Positions 1-12,149 of a stretch of DNA of 64,000 bases are shown one piece after another. The DNA comes from Ectobius pallidus (taxonomy: Eukaryota > Arthropoda > Insecta > Blattodea > Ectobiidae). The DNA lies in NCBI GenBank assembly GCA_964059195.1, contig CAXKWD010000002.1, positions 154,025,042 to 154,089,041 of the forward strand, read 5' to 3'. The notes under the pieces were generated by a model that searched no databases, was not told where the DNA came from, and saw only the letters and a program-made list of their open reading frames with translations. Position 1 is the first letter of the stretch, and each line of letters starts with the position of its first letter. A program made the translations under genes and the position numbers.

Positions 1-1709
1 GAGAAGGTACAGTATATATCCATTAATGAATAGATTCTTAGTATTTGTTAATATGTTTTTATCAATATAAAAACTAAATACATAATTTTATTTTGCAACA
101 AGCATGTTTGAGGTTATGTTTGCATAATTGCACATAATATTAATTATTTTACTTTATCTTGTTTCAGATTTGGAATTGTAATCCATGTGATCTGCATTAA
201 AGAGTGGACAACATAATATGCACCAATAATAAGCTTAACGAACACTTATGGGTGTCACCTCTATGTAGGCCTAAATTTTTTAATGTAGTGTAAAATTTTG
301 TTCAGTTCATTCGAAAGAACAGTGCACAAGTAGGTCATTTGCAATTGAGAAAAACATCCCACTCAAGCAATGCTTCAAGTAGTGAGATGTTGTTGGCTTT
401 TTGTAATTTTCAGGAAATAATGACGAAGACTGTGCTTATTAGAACTGAGCAAAGTGCCATGAACTCATGATACATATTTTTTTTGTACCAAAGTTTACTT
501 TGTAAGTGTGTGTGTACTATATCACTCAGCAAAATATGATGTACATTGTCCTTACTTTTAAATATACTGGTAGCCTATATAGAGTTTACTAGTTACAAAA
601 CTTTTCACACTTAGAGAAGCATCTGTTTTTAACTGCACAAAAAATATGCCTCCCTGCCAATGTAGCCTATTGTAATTGAAAATATTATTTAAATCTAGCT
701 ACAATATTGGCTGTTACCAATTTTTTGTCTAATTTAAACCATCTATTTTATTCCCTCTCATTCCTTTTATAATAATATGAGCTATATTGTATCTTGTGAT
801 TTTCCGTCAAGTGGGTGTGGCTTATACTATGTAAGTTGAAATGCATGTTGAATTTTCAGAGCCATTTTCCCATAACTTGATATTTTCAAAACAAAAGGCA
901 CAATATCTCTTAAAGTAATGGTCCAAATTGCATGAAACTTTGCACACCCATAGTTTTTTGTGTGTTCTAGAGGATAAACCTAAATAATCTGATGTATTTG
1001 CAACACAAGATTATTTCACTTGTGAACATGATGTGAAAAAATTCGTAATAATTTTATATTGAAATTTTAAAATGCCTGAAAATTGTATCAGGCATACCAC
1101 AGTATAAATTGATGGTTTATCCTCGAGATTATAGTGTCAGCTGTGAATAAAAAAAAATATTACACCAATCAGATTGACTTTTGCATGAAATCATGTTACT
1201 TAGGCTTAATCGCATGCTGAAAAATAAAAATAAAATAATCTTCTAATATCAACCTTCATATTTGTGACACTGTAATAATTTTTGTGCTCATTTCAACCCC
1301 CAAATGTATACTTCTAATGTCCAAAATTTCATTTTATTATTGCAAATAGTGTTGAAGATATCGAACAGTTACTGCAATGCCTGCTTGGGCATGGTCTCTT
1401 GGTGTATGAGCCCCTTAAGACACTTTTTCAGTGATATTATGGTGTTATTTAAATTAATATATAACTATGAACAACTATGAGGCCAATTGTAATGTTTCAA
1501 AGTACTGTGTAAATTAAATACTAATGAATTCATTTTAAGTTAACCTAAAACGCAATTAATTTATTTCAAGGGTTTTATAAACGTCATAAAAGCAGTAGGC
1601 AAGATAAGATACTCTTATTTGCTTAAACTTTACTATTTGCTTTATCTATATAAAAATAATTTTATAATTGGCTTGTGTTCTATAAATTAAGTAAAAACTC
1701 CTACTGAAT
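1..1709. other. AT-rich stretch, no gene recognised
   Basis: No convincing coding region or complete mobile element is visible. A pyrimidine-rich tract ending in TTTCAG at 167 is followed by ten open codons and a TAA at 198-200. This could be a terminal exon of an upstream plus-strand gene, but the peptide is too short to identify. The part from about 880 to 1400 has the texture of diverged DNA-transposon flank. Confidence 0.3.
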
Positions 1710-2330
1710 AATTTTTTTACTTTCTCTGCCTGTACCATAGGTAATACAGATAAAGGAAGTATTGTTTTCGACCCCAACTTTGAAGTTGAGTTTTTAGCCC
1801 AAATACACATTTTGAGGTATTCTGAATCCCCAATACTATTTTCGGAAACATGTCTGTGTGGAAGTGTGTCAACAGCCTAGCTCCAGAATGGAAAATCGTA
1901 AGAATTTTTTTTTTTGTATTTGGGTTGGGTACCTTCTGAAGATGTGACACAAGGATTGGCGACAAGTTTCTCTTATTTTTAAAGGGACTTTACATGAAAA
2001 AATGTTCGTTTTTCGCGATTTTATCGATTTGTTTAAATTTTGCACATGGGTTGCTTATAAGTTACTTGGACTTAAAACTTTATTTGAAACTTTTTTCGAA
2101 GAAATTCTCTTTAGGGTAGTTATAAGCCACCCACTCTGAATACGTGCTAAAAGTTTTATTTGAAATATTTTTTCGAAGAAAATCTCTAAAGTGTAGTCTT
2201 TATCAGAATGTGAAGTGAGAAAAATGTATTGTGCATGCTTAAAGTAAAGAAAGTTATGAGAGTACAATAAATATATTTTATTTGGGTTGTGTATCCTTCG
2301 GGGATGTGATGTGTTAAGGACATTCTCTTT
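1710..2330. repeat. dispersed repeat, inverted relative at 42.1-42.6 kb
   Basis: Blocks here recur in reverse complement at 42095-42590: the GTATTTGGGTTGGGTACCTT block near 1915 and the stretch around 2085-2200 ending in GAAGAAAATCTCTAAAG. The family is unassigned and ORFs inside it are fortuitous. The second copy lies inside a hAT MITE, so the family has moved or been carried. Confidence 0.5.
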
Positions 2331-3224
2331 ATTTATACAACCAATTTACATTACAAGATTGTCATACACAATAATTATATTATACTGAGAAACTAACTTT
2401 TATTTGAACAGAGATTGGAAAGTTCATTCCTTTCACTGAGTATGAATCCAGCAACATTTTGTTAAAATGAGTATTCTGAAAAGGGCTACATCTTACTTTC
2501 TGTTAATCGTTAAAATGAATACTTTCACACAAACAAGGTGAGTTGCAATGGAAATATATAACTACTTCGAGATTGCATATTTTTTTATAATCATAATTTA
2601 AATCAGACATTGGCAAACTATTGCGGAATTTGCTAATTGGATTCCCCGAGATACCCTCCTTATTATATATATATGACAGTAAACATTACTAAAAACCATT
2701 GGCATTTTGCGAATTTCTCCTATTATTATAAATCCGCCTTTTCCCCCTATAAGCGTCTTGCAACATGACAGTACGTGTAATATAAACGCCCACTTTCAAA
2801 ATATATACATGAAATTAAACTCCCGCCCAGTTTGGAAATTATGAAATCACATTCCCGCACTCCATCAGCCAATGATATTCATTGCAGTTTGTTAAGACAG
2901 ATTTCTCATAGCTACTTTCATTGCCAACATTCACGAAAATTCACAAAGTTATTGGTGGGCCTCAACAACGGTTCTCCAGATACCAACAGGGAGTTACAGA
3001 ATCGCTCACGCTCTGGCCGTTGGTATCTTGCTGTCGGTTGTTGAGCTCTCAACAACACCAATGCGTTGGTGACGAAAGTTACAGAATACCGCCCCAGATC
3101 ACTTCCCACTTGTAGGGGAATGCCCTTTTATCTCCTCCCCCCGGTTGTGGCCGTAGCCAAGGCTGGGGCTCTAGGTAAGGACCCTCGAAATAAAATAACA
3201 GTTGTAAAATTAAGCTTTCAATTA
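2331..3224. other. no gene recognised
   Basis: No conserved coding sequence or complete repeat boundary was found. Short ORFs near 2832-3115 overlap on both strands and show no recognisable motif. Confidence 0.4.
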
Positions 3225-4255
3225 GGGATGAGCATCGATAGTTAAAATATCGAGGTTAAAATCGGAGATAACCATCGATATGATGATAGTATCGACCTGA
3301 AAACATCGATATGACGATAATATCGACCTGAAATCATCGATGTATTTAGACAAAAAAAAAAAAAGATGTGTAATTTTAGTCCACCTCTCTACTTTAAGTG
3401 ATATTTTTATTTTAAAAGCACGGAAAACGACCAAATTTGATGTTACATTATTCTTTAAAACCTATAGATTCCATTTATAAGCACCATATATTTGTTCAAA
3501 GGTCCTAAATATAAGTAAAAACGTGAAGAAGTAGGGACAAAATTAACCTAAAATGGCGCTGGGAACTGCTGTCAAAACACGAATCTCCATGCGCTGGCCG
3601 ATGTTCTGTTTTCATGCAATCGGTCACGTGCTGATAATCCAATACTGGAAACCTAACGGTAAAAACCCGGTCTCAATGGCTCAGTCGGTATCGAGGCCGA
3701 GGTACCTACTTCATATCTGCCCCAGATTTGCCCCCAAGCCCCAGGACCCCCTTCCAAGCTTCCATCAGACCCCCTTCACACCGGGAGCTTGGAGTGCGGT
3801 ACTTATCATAAACTAACGGGGGAACCTAACCATATAACTCAAATGGAAAGCATGAGAATATAGAACTATTGGTAGCAATGGAGAAGCCTTTGGGAAAATG
3901 GCCGCCGGCCAATGGGAGTGTTGGTTCCCAACCGAGGGCCCGCATAACGATTGCAGCACGGCGCGTGGAATTCTAGTAGAGTCGTGGACCATACCCTTTA
4001 AAAATTCCATGGTATCAGAAAATTAGGCAAAATTCACAAACCAACAGAAATATTTCCATGAAAACTATCGTTGTAAAAAACATTCTTTTGGGAAATTAAG
4101 CTCCTGTAATTTAAATTATATCGTAGAACCAAGGTAGCCCATTATTTTTTTTTTTGTTACAAAAACATCGATGTCGGGGACAAACATCGATGTAGCAAAA
4201 ACATCGGTTATTTTCCATGGATGTAAAAAAACATCCATTATCGACATGAAAATAA
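3225..4255. repeat. degraded repeat with ATCGAT-rich termini
   Basis: It opens with TAGGGATGAGCATCGATA, which resembles a hAT terminus, then repeats near-copies of an ATCGATATGACGATAATATCG motif at 3262-3345. ATCGATGT motifs reappear near 4165-4250. No clean 8-bp target duplication was found, so the boundaries are tentative. A GC-richer middle (3590-3990) may be a separate SINE-like insertion. Confidence 0.3.
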
Positions 4256-5272
4256 ACTGTTTGGAATTTTCCTGTGGTTTACAGCCTAATGATATAAGTG
4301 TACCAAATTTCAAGTTTCTAGCTCATCTGCAAGTGGGCAAACATTAATGTCAGTGAACGTGCCCTTTTTCGGGGGTTATAGGGCTAAAACTAAAAAAAAT
4401 ACTTTTTTTGGAATTTTTCTATGGTTTACAGCCTAAAAGCTATATGTGTAGGGCTACCAAATTTCAAGTTTCTAACTCTTCTGGAAGTGAGGAAACATTA
4501 ATGTCAGTGAGCGAGCTCTTTTTCGGGAGTTTTTAGAGCTAAAAATAAAAAAAAAAGAATACATTTTGGAATTTTCCTGTGGTTTTATAGCCTAATAGAT
4601 TTATGTGTACCAAAATTCAAGTTTCTAGCTCATCTCGAAGTGAGCAAATATTAATGTCAGTGAGCGAGCTCTTTTTCGGGGGGTTTCAGGGCTAAAAATT
4701 AAAAAAAATTACTTTCTGGAATTCTCCTGTGGTTTACAGCCTAAAAGCTATATGTGTGCCAAATTTAAAGTTTCTAGCTCATCCGGAAGTGGGCAAACAT
4801 TAATGTCAGTGAGCGAGCCCTTTTTCGGGAGTTTTTAGAGCTAAAGACTGAAAAAAAATACATTTTGGAATTTTCCTGTGGTTTTATAGCCTAATAAATA
4901 TATGTGTACCAAAATTCAAGTTTCTAGCTCATCTCGAAGTGAGCAAACATTAATGTCAGTGAGCGAGCTCTTTTTCGGGGGGTTTTAGGGCTAAAAAATT
5001 TAAAAAATACTTTTTGGAACTCTCCTGTGGTTTACAGCCTAAAAGCTATATGTGTGGCAAATTTAAAGTTTCTAGCTCATCCGGAAGTGGGCAAACATTA
5101 ATGTCAGTGAGCGAGCCCCTTTTCGGGGGTTATAGGGCTAAAATAAAAAAAAATACTTTTTTTGAATTTTCCTGTGGTTTACAGCCTAAAAGCTATATGT
5201 GTACCAAATTTCAAGTTTCTAGCTCATCTGGAAGTGAGCAAACATCAATGTCAATGAGTGAGTGAGTCAGCC
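4256..5272 (+). repeat. tandem satellite, about 150-bp unit, seven monomers
   Basis: Monomers begin near 4258, 4408, 4563, 4713, 4863, 5012 and 5158. Each runs TTTGGAATTTTCCTGTGGTTT, then CAAGTTTCTAGCTCAT, then AACATTAATGTCAGTGAGCG, then TTTTTCGGG and an A-rich tail. Alternate monomers are more alike (4563 with 4863, 4713 with 5012), which shows a roughly 300-bp higher-order unit. The block ends in GAGTGAGTGAGTCAG. The ORF through it is repeat translation, not a gene. Confidence 0.85.
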
Positions 5273-5519
5273 GTGTGGCTTTATATTATAGGGATTTTAT
5301 TAGTAGTAGTAAAATTATCAATATTATTATTTCGAATCCATATATATCCATATTGTAAGTTTAAATTATCCAATAAAGGCAATATCGTATTTTAATACGT
5401 TTTTAAGTGGCATGAAAAGCTTATAATTACGATAATTACATTTTTTTAAATTAATTTTTTTATTTTTTATTATTATGTTTTTATTTTATTTTTTCAAATA
5501 TTGAAATAACAGATGTAAC

Positions 5520-5945
5520 AGAACAAGGCCAAAGTCACGGATAAAACACTTGTAACAGAAATATTAGAAGTAACTGTAACGGGTCAAAGTAACTGTAACT
5601 GGTCAGAGTAACTGTAACGGGTGAGAGTATCTGTCACTGCCGCTGTCACTGTAACTGCCCCTGTCACTGTAACTGCCGCTGTCACTGTAACTGCCCCTGT
5701 CACTGTAACTGCCGCTGTCACTGTAACTGCCCCTGTCACTGTAACTGCCGCTGTCACTGTTACAGCCGCTGTCACTGTCACTGCCGCTGTCACTGTCACT
5801 GCCGCTGTCACTGTAACTGGCGAGAATAACTGTCACTGTCAAAGTAGCTGTAACGGGTGAGAGTAATTGTAACGGGTCAGAGTTACTGTAACGGGTGAAA
5901 ATAATGGTAACGGGTGTAACTCTCGTCACGTTACGACCAGTTACA
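5520..5945. repeat. minisatellite of GTCACTGTAACTGCC units
   Basis: The core (5630-5830) is a tandem array of 18-bp units such as GTCACTGTAACTGCCGCT, alternating CCGCT and CCCCT. It is flanked by diverged GTAACGGGTSAGAGTA units. Three frames stay open only because the period is a multiple of three; the repetitive VTVTAA-type translations are artefacts. Confidence 0.85.
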
Positions 5946-7499
5946 TTAGCTCGATACTGACATATTATCAATACAACTAAAAAATAAATAAAAAAATAAT
6001 AATAAATAAGTAAATAAATAAATAAAATAAAAACCAAAACCAAAAATAAATGTATTTAAATAAATCCTGAGAAAAAGGAGAGTTGCTGAGAAATTTGGAA
6101 AAACCATACAGAATTCCTGGGATCGATACCATGTCATGACTTTCGAAAAAATTATTTTATATCTTTGCGTTTCATGCCTCCCTAAGTACGAAACCACCGC
6201 CCGTTAATTTTTTTGTTTTGTATATTTATATATATCTTTACATGCTAACGGTCGTAATTTTGAAGATATTTGAACCAAATTTTATTATGTTATTTCTAGG
6301 CCCAATAGTTCGGACAAGTTCGTTAATGAGCAAAATTGCCCCAAGGGGAGGGGGGTTGAAATTTTGAAATATTTATATCTCGGCCCCTATGAAGTATAGA
6401 GAGAAACTTTGTTTGAATAAATTAGAGTACTTCCTATGGAGTTCACAGTGACACCAACGATTCGGGGGTTTTGGGGGTAAGAGTGGGGGTGGGGGATGGA
6501 AATTCGAAATTTTTGAAACCACGTCTTATGGGGTATCGTAGAAAAGCTCTTGATGAGTACTCTGCAAATCAATAACTAGTTTCTCGATAGCTCATATAAA
6601 GCGAGATTTGAATGTTTGAAAATGTGCTCTTTCCTTTTTTTGGCAGTTATTATTGTGGGGTTGTCGTGTTTCCCCCCCTTTTTTTTAACAAAAATCCCGG
6701 GGGAGGACCCCGGACCCCCATTTTTGGGATATTCCATACACCCCCAATAACAGCAAACTTTCGTCTGTGTCGGCCCCTTCTTTCAGTATTTTCTGATTCC
6801 GCCTTTGGTTGAGACGAAAATTAGATATCCTAGGAGGAGCTTTGGTAACCGTTACTTTTGATTTTTTGTAACAGGTCGTTACCGTTACATACATGTAACA
6901 GTTACAAAGTAACAGTTACAAGAAATATTCCCCATCTCTACTCAATCCTGCCCGGTGTCCATGCTGTCACTTGACTTGATGACATATATATAAAATAAAA
7001 TTATTATTATTATTGTATGTATAGCTTAATGATAGATGCATAGGAACAATAAAACTCCAAAATGTTTAGGAAGAAAGGTAACGAGTATAGGCATAAAAAC
7101 AATATTAGAAGAAGTAGGCTAACTTATGTATATTCTCTTCAGATTATAAGAACTCGCTGTCTATAACTGGATGGTATGTTTAAAATTACTGACCAGCAAT
7201 TATATTATCCTACCTGATTTAATTTGATATGGTATTCGCTATTTAAGAAACCCTAGCTGCAAAAACGTGTTATATTAAAAATTGTGACACTTGTCAGTTG
7301 TGTTTGGGTTTTATATGGAGACATTCTTCCGAAAGTTTTAGGTTAGACGTGACTAGTACGGCAAAGGGGGGATATTTTCAGTTATTACTAGATGGGAAGA
7401 CTTTTAGCTATGTCAATAATAATGTAAATTCTATTTGTTTGAAACCATAATACACCAATGCTTCCTGTAAGAAAATATTAGAATCACTAGTAATTTAGT
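5946..7499. other. no gene recognised; TAAC/GTTA repeats at 6840-6945
   Basis: Mostly AT-rich with G-runs near 6340-6510. At 6840-6945 there is a cluster of TAACNGTTAC palindromic motifs ending TCCCCATCTCTA, which resembles a hAT right terminus. No matching left end or target duplication could be fixed. Confidence 0.4.
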
Positions 7500-8156
7500 A
7501 GCCATTGATGGCTGCATAAATCCAGCAGTTTTGTTCCAATTCCGCTGCAGCGTGACGTCATCGTTTGCCACCGGTCCGGTGTAAAAGCGTTGAGAAACGG
7601 AACACGCTGGATTTCATTGGTCCCCGAACGTCGTCTGCAGGTCGTCTGCTGAAGGTGTCATCCCGTGTAAAATTTGGACCGTGGCAGAAAAATGAAATGT
7701 TCGCGTTTCTTTAAGCGGCCCATATGGAAGGGTTTGCGAGATAATATTCAATCTCTTCTTTTATAATTAGCGCAATAGCGGTCAAAAAACTTTCCTGCGA
7801 CCCTCTGATGCCATATTCACCGCCATTGTTTAAAAGCCCCTTCGTTGCTGATATCGTTCGGGGAGCTTCGTAGAGCGAGCTGCTATAGTCTCCCCGAACG
7901 GCACTCTGAGCGTTTCGTACTCACAGGGCGAAAGCGAGGTCTCCGAACGCAGCCATTGTCAGGGCTTTCAATACCTTGGTGTTGGGACATCAACACGGGC
8001 GAGACGCAGTGGCACATCTCCACCCTCTTTGGAGATAGCAGTAGCGTCTATGAAAAACACCGAGCAACAACAACAACAACAGATGCATTGGCACATCTCC
8101 AAACTACTTGGATAGCAGTAGTCAAAAAACGAGCAACAACAACACGTTTAATAAAT
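7500..8156 (+). promoter_or_regulatory. putative MTG2 promoter and 5' UTR
   Basis: This is the most GC/CpG-rich, repeat-poor segment upstream of exon 1. A palindromic CRE-like TGACGTCA lies near 7552-7560, and no TATA box is well placed, as for a housekeeping promoter. Close to the start codon a sequence is imperfectly duplicated: GCACATCTCCA..TTGGA-ATAGCAGTAG followed by GAGCAACAACAACA, at about 8010-8075 and 8090-8145. The transcription start cannot be fixed from sequence. Confidence 0.45.
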
Positions 8157-8288
8157 ATGTCGCTGTACTGTCGTACTTCTGTGACCTGGAGTATGATTAA
8201 ATGTGTCCTTCGTGAGCAGAAGTCCTGGTTTTCAGATGTCAAACCTGCTCCTCTTCGAAGTAAAAAATCCAAGTCTACTGTAAACAAG
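8157..8288 (+). CDS. MTG2: MTG2 (mitochondrial Obg-type GTPase), exon 1
   Basis: Forty-four codons from ATG to an AAG|GTACAA donor, phase 0. The peptide opens with a basic, hydroxylated, amphipathic leader (MSLYCRTSVTWSMIKC), as expected for a mitochondrial transit peptide. It then has KPAPLRSKKSKS, matching the linker that precedes the Obg domain in insect MTG2/GTPBP5 proteins. The family assists maturation of the large mitochondrial ribosomal subunit. I prefer this ATG because it has A at -3 and starts the leader; the frame stays open upstream to 7845, but that part is the duplicated CAACAA-rich 5' UTR. The next exon I can find in the same phase is at 54756. The assignment rests on the two exons together; exon 1 alone would be weak. 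Confidence 0.65.
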
Positions 8289-8545
8289 GTACAAGAAGTA
8301 ATTCATTCATAACAATGTGGATGCTTAGGACAGATGCCCCCTTCAGTATTCTTCTGCCTTCTAGTCTCATTAATTTTTTGATCCACTATGCCTCTGACAA
8401 CCTGCAGTTTTTGCAGCGAGACTAAAATACCAAATATGGGAAAAAATAGTTTTATGCTGCACACTAGGCTCCTCTCTAATGGGCCCCGCCTGGGAAGGTG
8501 GGGTTTAGGGTTTTGTCACTGAAGAAATTCAATGTGAGACATAAG

Positions 8546-9208
8546 TATGTGCTTAAGCTTTCACGGCCGGCGTTTACTGAGTTTACAACTTCCGGGCTGT
8601 GTGGCCGTGGTCTATGGGTGTCTAGTGCTGACGTTTCGCCGCGAGCTGCGTCGGGCATCTTCAGAGCGATGTGTCTAGCTGGATGGTCGGCTGTCAACTG
8701 CTGGCGCTTGCTCTGTCCCGCTGATATTTATACTTTCTCCTCGCGCTCCGATTGGTCGGCGCTCTGCTGTTCTTTCTCCTTCTCTGATTGGTCTGTGATT
8801 AGTAGGTTTGCATTTAGTTTTAGTGATGGCTGGAATCCAAGATTTGTGTACCCTTTGTAATTCTTCTTTTCTGTTGAAGTTATAACAGAATAACTTCTTC
8901 TTTTCTGTTGAAGTTATAACAGAATAACTTCAACAGAAAAGAAGAATTACAAAGGGTACACAAATCTTGGATTCCAGCCATCACTAAAACTAAATGCATA
9001 CCTACTAATCACAGACCAATCAGAGAAGGAGAAAGAACAGCAGAGCGCCAACCAATCGGAGCGCGAGGAGAAAGTATAAATATCAGCGGGACAGAGCAAG
9101 CGCCAGCAGTTGACAGCCGACCATCCAGCTAGACACATCGCTCTGAAGATGCCCGACGCAGCTCGCACCCATAGACCACGGCCACACAGCCCGGAAGTTG
9201 TAAACTCA
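8546..9208. mobile_element. palindromic Penelope-type terminus (fold-back)
   Basis: Two long inverted arms (about 8570-8870 and 8930-9208) meet near 8905 at TTCTGTTGAAGTTATAAC repeats. The whole is flanked by a 12-bp target duplication GTGAGACATAAG (8534-8545 and 9209-9220). Each arm carries CCAAT boxes and a GTATAAATA TATA-like box, suggesting a terminal promoter. The left arm, read on the minus strand, holds a hammerhead-like core. The right arm lacks about 22 bp covering the GAAA half of that core. No RT coding sequence remains. Inverted terminal copies and hammerheads are known for Penelope-like elements; the assignment is from those features. Confidence 0.65.
8618..8678 (-). ncRNA. hammerhead-like ribozyme core in Penelope terminus
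   Basis: On the minus strand CTGAAGA (8664-8658) is followed by a GCC...GGC stem II with a long loop, then CGAAAC (8638-8633). This order, CUGANGA, stem II, GAAA, is the conserved hammerhead core reported from Penelope-like elements. Stem III and the cleavage site are not obvious within one copy; they may need a neighbouring repeat. Confidence 0.5.
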
Positions 9209-9219
9209 GTGAGACATAA

Positions 9220-9734
9220 GGTTTGTTCGCAAAGCAGTCAGAAACCAGGAACACATCGTTCGCGCATGCGCTCTTTCTCCACACGCGTTCGCAAAGCGAG
9301 AATCCGTGATTCTGATTTCAATCTTCTGTTCGCAAAGCTCTCACGGACAGTTTCTGTACTATAAGAAAAGTTTGCAGGCTCTAGCATGAATTGTTATCAG
9401 AGACATGCGCAGTAACCTATTTTCACGCGCCTGACTCCTCCCTCCTATAACATTGCACCAGATTTATAAACATAGGCTACTTATATGTATGAATAATGGA
9501 AGATAATTAAAAGTTTCCCAAAATATAGATTATATTGTCGATGTATATTGCATTTATAACATGTCAAAGGGAAATATATATTTTATTTGCATATCATATC
9601 GATTAAACGCAGAAACTATCGATTCCAAATTCTTGTAACCGTTCGCAAAGTGCAAATCACGGGTAAGTTACAGACTGGTCATGCGCAGTACAACAAATTC
9701 TCAAGCGGTCACGGATTTGCTTTGCGAACAAACC
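9220..9734. mobile_element. MITE with GGTTTGTTCGCAAAGC termini
   Basis: Inverted ends GGTTTGTTCGCAAAGC and GCTTTGCGAACAAACC bound 515 bp with no coding capacity. The motif GTTCGCAAAG recurs internally near 9287, 9328 and 9643, so the subterminal regions are built from repeats of the terminal motif. The target duplication is short (TAA/TAT or TA), which suits Harbinger or Tc1/mariner; the superfamily is undecided. Confidence 0.6.
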
Positions 9735-10736
9735 TATTATAAACCTCGGGCGTAAGATAGATATATGCTACGCGCCGGCGAAGCTCCACCCGCTCTCGCC
9801 CGCCCGCTCATTTCCCCTGCTGACCCTCGCTTCCGAGCCAATGCGCACGCTACTGCTTGCTTCCCCTACATCTCCTATCACGGCTATGTACTTGCCCAAT
9901 TACGAGAATTACGAAAATTACAATTGTACCGTAGTAAAATTACTTTATTAATTTAGTAGGGCATTCTGAATTCTCCCGAAATTCTAGTTCAGTGGCAGTT
10001 AGGTTATGAACAGTGATATTAATGGCTAGATTATACTTTGCGACCCACCCGGCTCCCCTTTCCATCGGCCTGGTCGCCTTCTCCGCCAGCCTGCCTGCCT
10101 GCATGCTCGCTTCCCCTCATCATCCCGCGCGCATAAGCCTGCAGCTTGCTCTAATAATTGCAATTACCATTATAAAAAACAAAATAAGAAAATGTCGAAC
10201 AATTGAAAAAATACCCTTGTACCAAACATCATATTTCACGATCTTTAAACACCGATTTGATAATATAAAAAATAAAAATTTACATAATATTGCCCGATTT
10301 TTAAAAACGCCGTGTTATGATATAAAACATGGCTTAATTGATGCAGAAAAATTCCCTTGCACCAACAGTACTCTTTTCGTAACAAACAAAACATTTCAAA
10401 ATTTGAAAAAGCGATTCTTGCGTTAACACTCGTGAATGCATGAAGTCACCCTTAGTACCTTAAATATATGAAATCTTTCTTCACTGCTCAACTGTCATTC
10501 GTGGCGTAGTGGGTTAAGACTCCTAGCTATAACGCTAGGGGTTCCGATAGATAGGTAGGGTGAAGAGGAGGAAGAGAGGAAAGAGACGGGAAAGAAAGAG
10601 AAGAAGAGAATAAAGGAGAAATAAATTATTTTTCTCCCCACCCAAAACCCCTACTTTCCACGCGGGTCCCGTTAGAGTAGTAGTGGTGGGGGACTCGGGT
10701 GAGTCGCAATATATATTTTTCCCATATTAATTCCGT
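9735..10736 (+). repeat. SINE-like and unassigned repeats
   Basis: At 10498-10550 a tRNA-like head (GTGGCGTAGTGGGTTAAGAC, then an anticodon-like stem CCTAGC/GCTAGG) resembles the module near 57966, and the following GGTAGGGTGAAGAGGA tract recurs there. It lacks a good B box. Segments near 9957 and 10998 share AGGGCATTCTGAATT. No gene was recognised. Confidence 0.4.
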
Positions 10737-10985
10737 GGTGCGCGGGCAAAGAGAGTTAAGTCCACTTTCTTGTTACTGAGAATTAGAGTGACTTATCGCA
10801 CTATACCAGCCTAACATAGCTTTAGAGATGGATAAACCCTTGAGGCACACATCCATAACTACCGTACAGTTTTGATTATGACTTACTGGACTTAACACAA
10901 ATGTAGAGAACATTTTTATCTATAACTCTATGGACATATCTCAATTTTTTAGGATGGTGGACTTAACTCTCTTTGCCCACGCACC
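10737..10985. mobile_element. MITE family A, copy 1 (249 bp)
   Basis: About 29-bp inverted ends run GGTGCGCGGGCAAAGAGAG, then TTAAGTCCAC. A closely similar second copy lies at 51537-51782. AATT flanks both ends of both copies, so the true termini may extend to AATTCCGGGG. There is no coding capacity. Confidence 0.75.
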
Positions 10986-11579
10986 CCGGAATTTAGGAGG
11001 GCATTCTGAATTTGGTATTAGACTTGAACAGCCCGCCAGTTCCTTCCCCTCGCTTCCGAGCATGCGCACTCACCTATTGTACCATGGCTTCCTTGACAGT
11101 TTTAACAATGTTTTATGAAAGGTGTGGAAGGGTAAAAAGCTTCTGCATTTCGTTAAATAATGATAGGTAAATTCTAGGTCAGTGACAGGTTTTGTTAGGT
11201 TAGCAACATTATGTAAGTTTAGGAGCAACATTAGGGTTGCCACCTTTTGGTAAGGCTAAGGAGGGACACTTAACGAATATATGTATATCGCGGATCTTCA
11301 TACCTAAATTTGTACATGGAACAATTTATTAATAAGAGAAAGATGGTATATATTCGTTACGAAGCCAAAACTGAATAGTCTATGTAACAGTAACACTAAC
11401 ATTAGAAAAGAAAAGGCTAGCAAAATAATTTAAAAAAATGTATAATGCGTCCCTCTTAGGCATAATTCAGGACTGTGAAAATGTTCTTAAAATGCGGGAT
11501 GTCCCGCAAAATTCGGCACAGGTGGCAACGCTAAGCAACATACTGAATAGCACGATGCCTATTATGTCTCACATTGAAT

Positions 11580-12062
11580 CTCTTCTGCGATAAAACCCTA
11601 AACCCCTAACTCTCTAACGGGACCCGCCTCGGAAGGCGGAGCCTAGCGCGCAGCATAAAACTATTTTTTCCCAAACCTCGTGCTATTCAGTATGTTGCTC
11701 CTAAACTAACATAAACGTTCCTAACCTAACAAAACGGCGGAGCTTGGCTGGTGCGCAGCATAAATCTATCTGGCATAATCCCAATGGCGTGGACCCATTC
11801 ACGCAATATTCACATTTCCACGAACTGTGTGATGTTTTTTGTTTATGAGCATTGCAATGTGACCAACTGTTCTTGTACATAGTGACAGCAGATGATTTTA
11901 TGCCGCGCACCAGCCAAGCTCCGCTGTTTTGTTAGGTTAGGAACGTTTATGTTAGTTAAGGAGCAATATACTGAATAGCATGAGGCAAGCTCCGCTGTTT
12001 TTCTTAGGTTAGGAATGTTTATGTTAGTTAAGGAGCAATATACTGAATAGCACGAGGTTTCT
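11580..12062. repeat. inverted and tandem duplicated repeat
   Basis: The arm 11670-11760 (CTCGTGCTATTCAGTATGTT, then GCTCCTAAACTAACATAAAC) is inverted at 11895-12060. On the right side the unit is tandemly duplicated (11925-11990, 11991-12058). The segment 11585-11670 is also an inverted match to 8438-8520 (ATAGTTTTATGCTGC..GGGTTTAGGGTTTT). It looks like a degraded element of a family with several copies nearby. Confidence 0.5.
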
Positions 12063-12149
12063 ATCACAACCACCATTTCTTACGAGCAGCTAGAGGCTTG
12101 TATCTTTGTAGGTTTGTCAGACTGTTCCGTTACAATCATATCTCATTTA

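Noticed and set aside
4256..5272. Regular 150-bp repetition that could suggest a CRISPR array
   Set aside because: Repeats are contiguous with no unique spacers, far too long, and the host is an insect.
5584..6043. Overlapping ORFs on both strands with TAAVTV or SDSGSYSD-type repeats
   Set aside because: They translate an 18-bp tandem repeat; a period divisible by three keeps several frames open at once.
3225..6945. A single 3.7-kb hAT bounded by TAGGGATGAG and CATCTCTA
   Set aside because: The flanks CTTTCAAT and CTCAATCC do not make a target duplication, and the satellite between has its own edges.
7845..8156. Longer MTG2 start using the in-frame ATG at 7845
   Set aside because: The added 104 residues include a CAACAA duplication and no transit-peptide character; the ATG at 8157 directly begins a leader.
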